Of a DNA stretch of 64,000 nt, positions 56,231 to 64,000 are shown one piece after another. Source of the stretch: Gimibacter soli (GTDB taxonomy: Bacteria; Pseudomonadota; Alphaproteobacteria; Sphingomonadales; Kordiimonadaceae); assembly GCF_028463845.1 (NCBI RefSeq), contig NZ_CP116805.1, positions 2,910,001 through 2,974,000 of the forward strand. Direction: 5' to 3'. The position numbers and the translations under genes are program-made. The notes below the pieces were generated by a model. It searched no databases and had not been told where the DNA came from. It saw only the letters and a program-made list of their open reading frames with translations. How positions within the stretch are numbered: the first letter of the stretch is position 1; each line of letters begins with the position of its first letter.

Positions 56231-57148
56231 ATGAGCGACGATACGGTCTGGTGCATTTCGGGCGAACTGCCGCGCGACAAGGCGGAAGCCCTTGAATATG
56301 TGGTGGAGATTGCGGCCGACCGGGTGGAGATGATCCCCCCGACCGTGACCTCGTTCGAAGTGGAAGACGGCAAGGTCTGGATGACCCAGATGTTTTTCGT
56401 GGGTGAACCGGAGCCCGATCTCGTCGCCGCCATCCTTGCCGAAGCCGAGCTTGCCGACTGGGCCTATGAAAGCGAGCCCGTGGAAGACCGCGACTGGGTA
56501 AGCGAAAGCCAGCGCCTTCTAGCCCCCGTCCGCGAAGGCCGCTTCTTTGTGTATGGCAGCCACGATGCCGACAAGGCACCGGATGATACCGTCAACCTGC
56601 TGATCGAGGCGGGCCAGGCGTTCGGCACCGGCCAGCATGAAACCACGTCCTGCTGCCTTGCGCTCATTGATGCGCTGGGTACTGAAGGTTATGCGCCGGC
56701 TACCGTCCTCGATCTCGGTACCGGCTCGGGCGTCCTTGCCCTTGCCGCCCACCGCGTGTGGGAAGACGCCCGCGTGGTAGCAAGCGATATCGACCCCATC
56801 GCGGTTGAAGTGGCGGTTGAGAATCTTGCCGTGAATCGGGCGATTGAAAGGGGAATCGGGGAAGACCGGCCCGGCATCGCGCCGCTGGTGGCTGACGGGC
56901 TTGATGCCCCTGCCTTTGCCGAGGAAGGGCCGTTCGACCTTGTTACTGCCAATATCCTGGCAGCCCCCCTGATCTTCCTCGCGCCCGGCATTGCGGGCGT
57001 TACGGCCAAGGGCGGCAAAGTGATCCTGTCGGGCATCCTGCAAACACAGGCCGATGAGGTGCTGGCGGCTTATGTGGCCGAAGGCCTTACCCTCGAGAAA
57101 AAACTGGAGCGCGGCGATTGGGCCGCGCTCCAGCTTGCTCGGAACTAG
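56231..57148 (+). CDS. prmA: ribosomal protein L11 methyltransferase
   Basis: A 305-residue class I methyltransferase with an N-terminal L11-recognition domain (about 1-95) and an AdoMet domain. The latter has 'QAFGTGQHETTS', motif I 'VLDLGTGSGVLALAAHRVW', 'DIDPIAVEVAVENLAVN' and the NIL-type motif 'LVTANILAAPLIFLAPG'. It trimethylates L11 in the cytoplasm. The ATG follows AAAAGGAC. Confidence 0.94.
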   Translation: MSDDTVWCISGELPRDKAEALEYVVEIAADRVEMIPPTVTSFEVEDGKVWMTQMFFVGEPEPDLVAAILAEAELADWAYESEPVEDRDWVSESQRLLAPVREGRFFVYGSHDADKAPDDTVNLLIEAGQAFGTGQHETTSCCLALIDALGTEGYAPATVLDLGTGSGVLALAAHRVWEDARVVASDIDPIAVEVAVENLAVNRAIERGIGEDRPGIAPLVADGLDAPAFAEEGPFDLVTANILAAPLIFLAPGIAGVTAKGGKVILSGILQTQADEVLAAYVAEGLTLEKKLERGDWAALQLARN

Positions 57149-57243
57149 AATTCAGTCGGACGGGCGAGACAGAACCCCTTGGGAAGGGGGGGAGGGGGAG
57201 GGTTGGAGCCCTGCCTCGCGCCGTCCGTTGGGCAGAAACCTGC

Positions 57244-57591
57244 TTAGTGCGCGTAGGCACCGCCACCAAGCGACGTCGGGCGGGTGATCCGCACCATGCG
57301 CGCCGTCTTGGCATAAACCGACTGGATGTCGTTCACGATCTCGCCAACCGTCGGGCGACGCAGCGTGCGCATCTGGCCCTTGGCTACCATCAGCGCGAAG
57401 AAGGCGCCGTCGGTGTCGCCCGTGGGCTCCAGCGCGGCCAGTTGCGCTTTGATGGTGCCGACTGCTTCGCGAACCATGTCGATGGCCGGGGCGAAGGTCG
57501 GACGGTGTGCGGGTGCCATGCCCTTCAGGGCCAGCATGTCCATGAACGGGGTCTCGTACGAGAGTTTCTCTTGTGCTGCCAACAGTGCCAT
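57244..57591 (-). CDS. conserved-looking small protein, unknown function
   Basis: A 115-residue soluble protein, mostly helical at the N-terminus ('MALLAAQEKLSYETPFMDMLALKGMAPAHR') with a basic C-terminal part ('YAKTARMVRITRPTSLGG'). GGAGAAG precedes the ATG at 57591; a longer frame begins upstream without a better site. No signal peptide or known motif. It stands alone between convergent prmA and the DUF389 gene, which has the same direction. Codon use matches the surrounding genes, so it looks native. I do not recognise it. Confidence 0.65.
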   Translation of the reverse strand: MALLAAQEKLSYETPFMDMLALKGMAPAHRPTFAPAIDMVREAVGTIKAQLAALEPTGDTDGAFFALMVAKGQMRTLRRPTVGEIVNDIQSVYAKTARMVRITRPTSLGGGAYAH

Positions 57592-57797
57592 TTTTCTTCT
57601 CCGTAACACTTTAACCGGCAACAGTGTCGCGCCCCTGTGGCGCCGATCGCTGTCATTCTGGTTGTTTCGTGACGTTTATGTAACGCCGTTAACCCTGTCG
57701 GAGTAGTAGGGTAAAAAGCAAACGAGCCATGCGTCAAACGCATGACTGTTGCGGTGCACACAATACAGAATATGGCAGCTTTGGGGCGGAAGCAGGC

Positions 57798-58754
57798 TTA
57801 GCGGATGGCAATGATGCCAAGCAGCGTGGCCAGCAGCAGAAGCCAGAACAGCATGCCTGTCAGCACATAGGGCTTGGCCAGCCGGCGTTCGAACCATTCG
57901 CGCGGGCGCAGGCCACGGGCCAGGAACACCGCAAGGCCGGAAAGGTTAACGCACACGACGTTAACGCCGAGAAGGAGAAGCGCGCTCATCCCCAGCCGCA
58001 TTTCCCCCGCGCCCCACAGGAAGCCGGCGGTGGCCGCGGGCGGCAGCAAGGCCACAGCCACCATCACGCCCACAAGGTTGGTGGAAAGGCCGGAGGTCAG
58101 CGACAGGACACCGGCAATCCCCGAGGCAGCCGCCAGCACAACGGCAGCGATGCCGACCTCGGTGCGGGCCATCAGTTCGTGCGACTGCGGCACCCCGCCC
58201 CACGCCCAGCCGGTGAAGGCCGCGATGGCGAGCGCCACCGCCATGCCAACGAAGGCAGTTTTGGCCGCCTGTTTCATCAGCGCCTTGTCGCCCTGCGATG
58301 TGCCGAAGGCAAAGGCAAGGTTTGGCCCCAGAAGCGGCGCGATCACCATGGCGCCGATCACCACGGCCACATTGTCCTGGATAAGCCCGATCAGCGCCAC
58401 AAGGGTGGAGAGGACCGTGAGGATCAGATAATTCTGGTTGATCGTCGCCCCCGCGTTGAGCTTCTGGTAAAGCTCCTCCCGCGTGTCGACTGCCCCTTCG
58501 GTTTCAATCGCCGGGATGGAGGCATCAACCGGCATGATCACGATACGGGCGTAATCCGACATATCGAGGATAGCGTAAAGCTTGTCGATCAGCTTCTGCC
58601 GTCCCTCGCCCGGCGCCAGCATGGAATAAAGCGCGAGACCATCCTCGAACGTCTCTTCCTTGCGGAAGGAGACGGCGCCGAATTCGCGGGCGTGCTTCCT
58701 GAGGGTTTCTTCGGTCGCGACCGGTGCGGTGATTTCAAGTTTCTTGATCGACAT
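57798..58754 (-). CDS. DUF389 (TIGR00341-type) membrane protein
   Basis: A 318-residue protein. The cytoplasmic N-terminal domain (about 1-100) precedes seven or eight hydrophobic helices. Family blocks are 'NYLILTVLSTLVALIGLIQDNVAVVIGAMVIAPLLGP', split over two helices, and 'LVGVMVAVALLPPAATAG'. DUF389 proteins are widespread in bacteria, archaea and some plants without an agreed function; transport is suspected. It lies 52 bp downstream of ligA on the same strand. Confidence 0.9.
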   Translation of the reverse strand: MSIKKLEITAPVATEETLRKHAREFGAVSFRKEETFEDGLALYSMLAPGEGRQKLIDKLYAILDMSDYARIVIMPVDASIPAIETEGAVDTREELYQKLNAGATINQNYLILTVLSTLVALIGLIQDNVAVVIGAMVIAPLLGPNLAFAFGTSQGDKALMKQAAKTAFVGMAVALAIAAFTGWAWGGVPQSHELMARTEVGIAAVVLAAASGIAGVLSLTSGLSTNLVGVMVAVALLPPAATAGFLWGAGEMRLGMSALLLLGVNVVCVNLSGLAVFLARGLRPREWFERRLAKPYVLTGMLFWLLLLATLLGIIAIR

Positions 58755-58806
58755 ATCCGCCCCCTATTCTCGTGCCCCATGACCCTCACGGATCAGGGCC
58801 GTCAGG

Positions 58807-62771
<3,965 letters not shown>

Positions 62772-62798
62772 TGCCGCCTCCCCCTCACGCGTGCCGCG

Positions 62799-63605
62799 TC
62801 AGAACGGCCACAGTTTGCTGAGCCAGCTTCCTTCGTGCACTTCCGGCTCCAGTGACTGGTTGTTCAGAAGCGAATAGGAATAACGGTACCATTTGTTGCC
62901 CGGGAAGTTATGGCCGAGCACGGCAGCCGCCATCTGGGCTTCCGGATAGATACCAAGCGCCAGATAGCATTCCACCAGCCGGTGCAGCGCTTCGGGCGTA
63001 TGGCTTGTCGTCTGGAAATTCTCGATCACGTTGCGGAAACGGATCGCCGCCGACAGATATTCCTTACGCTGCATGTAGAAGCGACCGACTTCCATGTCCT
63101 TGCCTGCAAGGTGGTCACGGGTCAGGTCGATCTTCAGTTTCGCATCGCGCGCATAGTCCGTATTGGGGAAACGACGGACCACCTCGGTCAGCGCATCAAG
63201 CGCCTTCTGGGTCTGGTCCTGGTCGCGGCCCACGTCGCTGATCTGCTCGTAATAGCTGACGGCAATCAGATAATAGGCATAAGGCGCACCGCGGTTACCC
63301 GGGTGCAGCTGCAAGAAGCGCTGCGCCGCAAGGACCGCGTCGTCATATTTGTTGGCCATATAGGCAGAATAGGCCGCCATCAGCTGTGCGCGGCGGGCCC
63401 AGACGCTGTAGGGGTGCTGGCGTTCGGTCTCGTCGAAAATGGCGGCTGCCTGCCGGTATTGTTTCCGGTCCAGCCGGTCCTGCGCGAGGTTGTAAAGCAC
63501 TTCCACATCGCGGGCGATATAGGTGTCTTCATCCTTGCCACCGCAGGCGGAAAGCGCCACCAGACACCCCGCGAGACATGCAAGTTTCAGCCGTTTCATC
63601 GCCAT
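62799..63605 (-). CDS. bamD: outer-membrane assembly lipoprotein BamD
   Basis: A 268-residue lipoprotein with a signal peptide ending in the lipobox 'LVALSAC'. Five TPR-like helical hairpins follow ('YNLAQDRLDRKQYRQAAAIFDETERQHPYSVWARRA', 'AQRFLQLHPGNRGAPYAYYLIAVSYYEQI', 'RRFPNTDYARDAKLKIDLTRDHLAGKDMEVGRFYM', with each block shown in part). BamD is the essential partner of BamA in inserting barrel proteins. GGGGAAG precedes the ATG at 63605. The divergent region holds an AT-rich promoter-like stretch near 63650-63680. Confidence 0.95.
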   Translation of the reverse strand: MAMKRLKLACLAGCLVALSACGGKDEDTYIARDVEVLYNLAQDRLDRKQYRQAAAIFDETERQHPYSVWARRAQLMAAYSAYMANKYDDAVLAAQRFLQLHPGNRGAPYAYYLIAVSYYEQISDVGRDQDQTQKALDALTEVVRRFPNTDYARDAKLKIDLTRDHLAGKDMEVGRFYMQRKEYLSAAIRFRNVIENFQTTSHTPEALHRLVECYLALGIYPEAQMAAAVLGHNFPGNKWYRYSYSLLNNQSLEPEVHEGSWLSKLWPF

Positions 63606-63786
63606 ACCAGTCACTTCCCCTCGCCGCGACACCAGTCTTCCATTGCCGCAGGTAGAATTATAAATATAATTTTCAACCATCGCGCACAGGAGAAGTCCTG
63701 CGCAAAATGAAGGCCGGGTCATCCTCTAGCACAGGTCCGGCGGCCCAGCCAACGACGAATCGCCCCTTACCGCACGAGGATTGAGT

Positions 63787-64000
63787 ATGAGCAGGAAGAG
63801 CGAAGAAAGCGGCGAAATCATGACCGCCGACACACCCCTGGAACGCGCCGCCATGATCGACGCGCAGGTTGCCGCACGTCTCGCCGAAGCACGGCGCGAC
63901 CAAGGCCTCAGCCTAAGCGCCCTCGGGCAGGCCGCAGGCGTCAGTTACCAGCAGATCCAGAAGTATGAAAACGGCCGGAACCGTATCAGTTGCGGCATGC
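63787..64000 (+). CDS. XRE-family helix-turn-helix regulator (3' end outside window)
   Basis: The 71 visible residues start at ATG 63787 after GAGGA. A polar N-terminal extension precedes an HTH_3 domain: 'VAARLAEARRDQGLSLSALGQAAGVSYQQIQKYENGRNRI', shown in part, with the recognition helix around 'VSYQQIQKYENG'. The pattern is that of the short alphaproteobacterial XRE regulators such as those near cell-cycle and stress genes. The C-terminus is cut by the window end, so any ligand domain is unknown. It is divergent from bamD. Confidence 0.88.
   Translation, partial: MSRKSEESGEIMTADTPLERAAMIDAQVAARLAEARRDQGLSLSALGQAAGVSYQQIQKYENGRNRISCGM

Overview
This window is a GC-rich chromosomal segment of an alphaproteobacterium. 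The evidence is a circularly permuted (two-piece) tmRNA gene beside an SspB-alpha adaptor gene, the gene orders bamD-recN-ligA and hflK-hflC-DUF2065-degP, several PAS_5 (MopJ-type) proteins, and palindromic intergenic repeats typical of the class. The genus cannot be fixed from sequence alone; a marine or soil Kordiimonadales/Rhodospirillales-like organism is a guess. Almost everything looks like stable core genome. No prophage, transposase, CRISPR array, rRNA or classical tRNA gene was seen.

Layout. 1-4.7 kb: end of a patatin-like lipase, an orphan lower-GC gene resembling CdiI-type immunity proteins, a palindromic repeat, a CBS protein, an MscS channel, a YciA-type thioesterase, a Cys-rich secreted protein and msrA. 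4.7-13 kb (minus strand): the elongasome operon mreB-mreC-mreD-mrdA-rodA followed by zur and a large TPR protein, largely translationally coupled; mreC appears to start at CTG. 13.2-14.8 kb: two tandem paralogous outer-membrane beta-barrel genes. 15-21.3 kb: branched-chain amino-acid genes ilvB-ilvN-ilvC, then leuA, separated by a PEGA-like lipoprotein and an unannotated 48-residue membrane peptide. 21.5-30 kb: miaA/serB, two PAS_5 genes, degP-DUF2065-hflC-hflK, mrp, folA. 30-39 kb: a CHASE-like histidine kinase and a 4-hydroxyproline catabolic island (FCD/GntR regulator, 4-hydroxyproline epimerase, DapA-family deaminase, divergent DadA-like dehydrogenase, M24 peptidase and a secreted DUF885 peptidase), apparently placed between folA and thyA. 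39-47 kb: thyA with an internal insertion, an MHYT-GGDEF-EAL protein, permuted ssrA, sspB, class I fumarase, a third PAS_5 gene and an RHH protein. 47-64 kb: NupC, AsmA, ClC, UvrD, PrmA, a DUF389 protein, LigA, RecN, BamD and the start of an XRE regulator.

The best candidate for a coherent, incompletely described system is the island at 32.2-39.2 kb. A secreted peptidase and a proline-type peptidase could free hydroxyproline from peptides. The epimerase, dehydrogenase and deaminase would carry it to alpha-ketoglutarate semialdehyde. A perfect 16-bp palindrome (34861-34876) in the divergent promoter matches the FadR-type GntR operator pattern and probably controls both arms. The other notable signals are the CTG start of mreC, the TTG-started small ORF before leuA, the ssrA-sspB pairing and the orphan CdiI-like gene.
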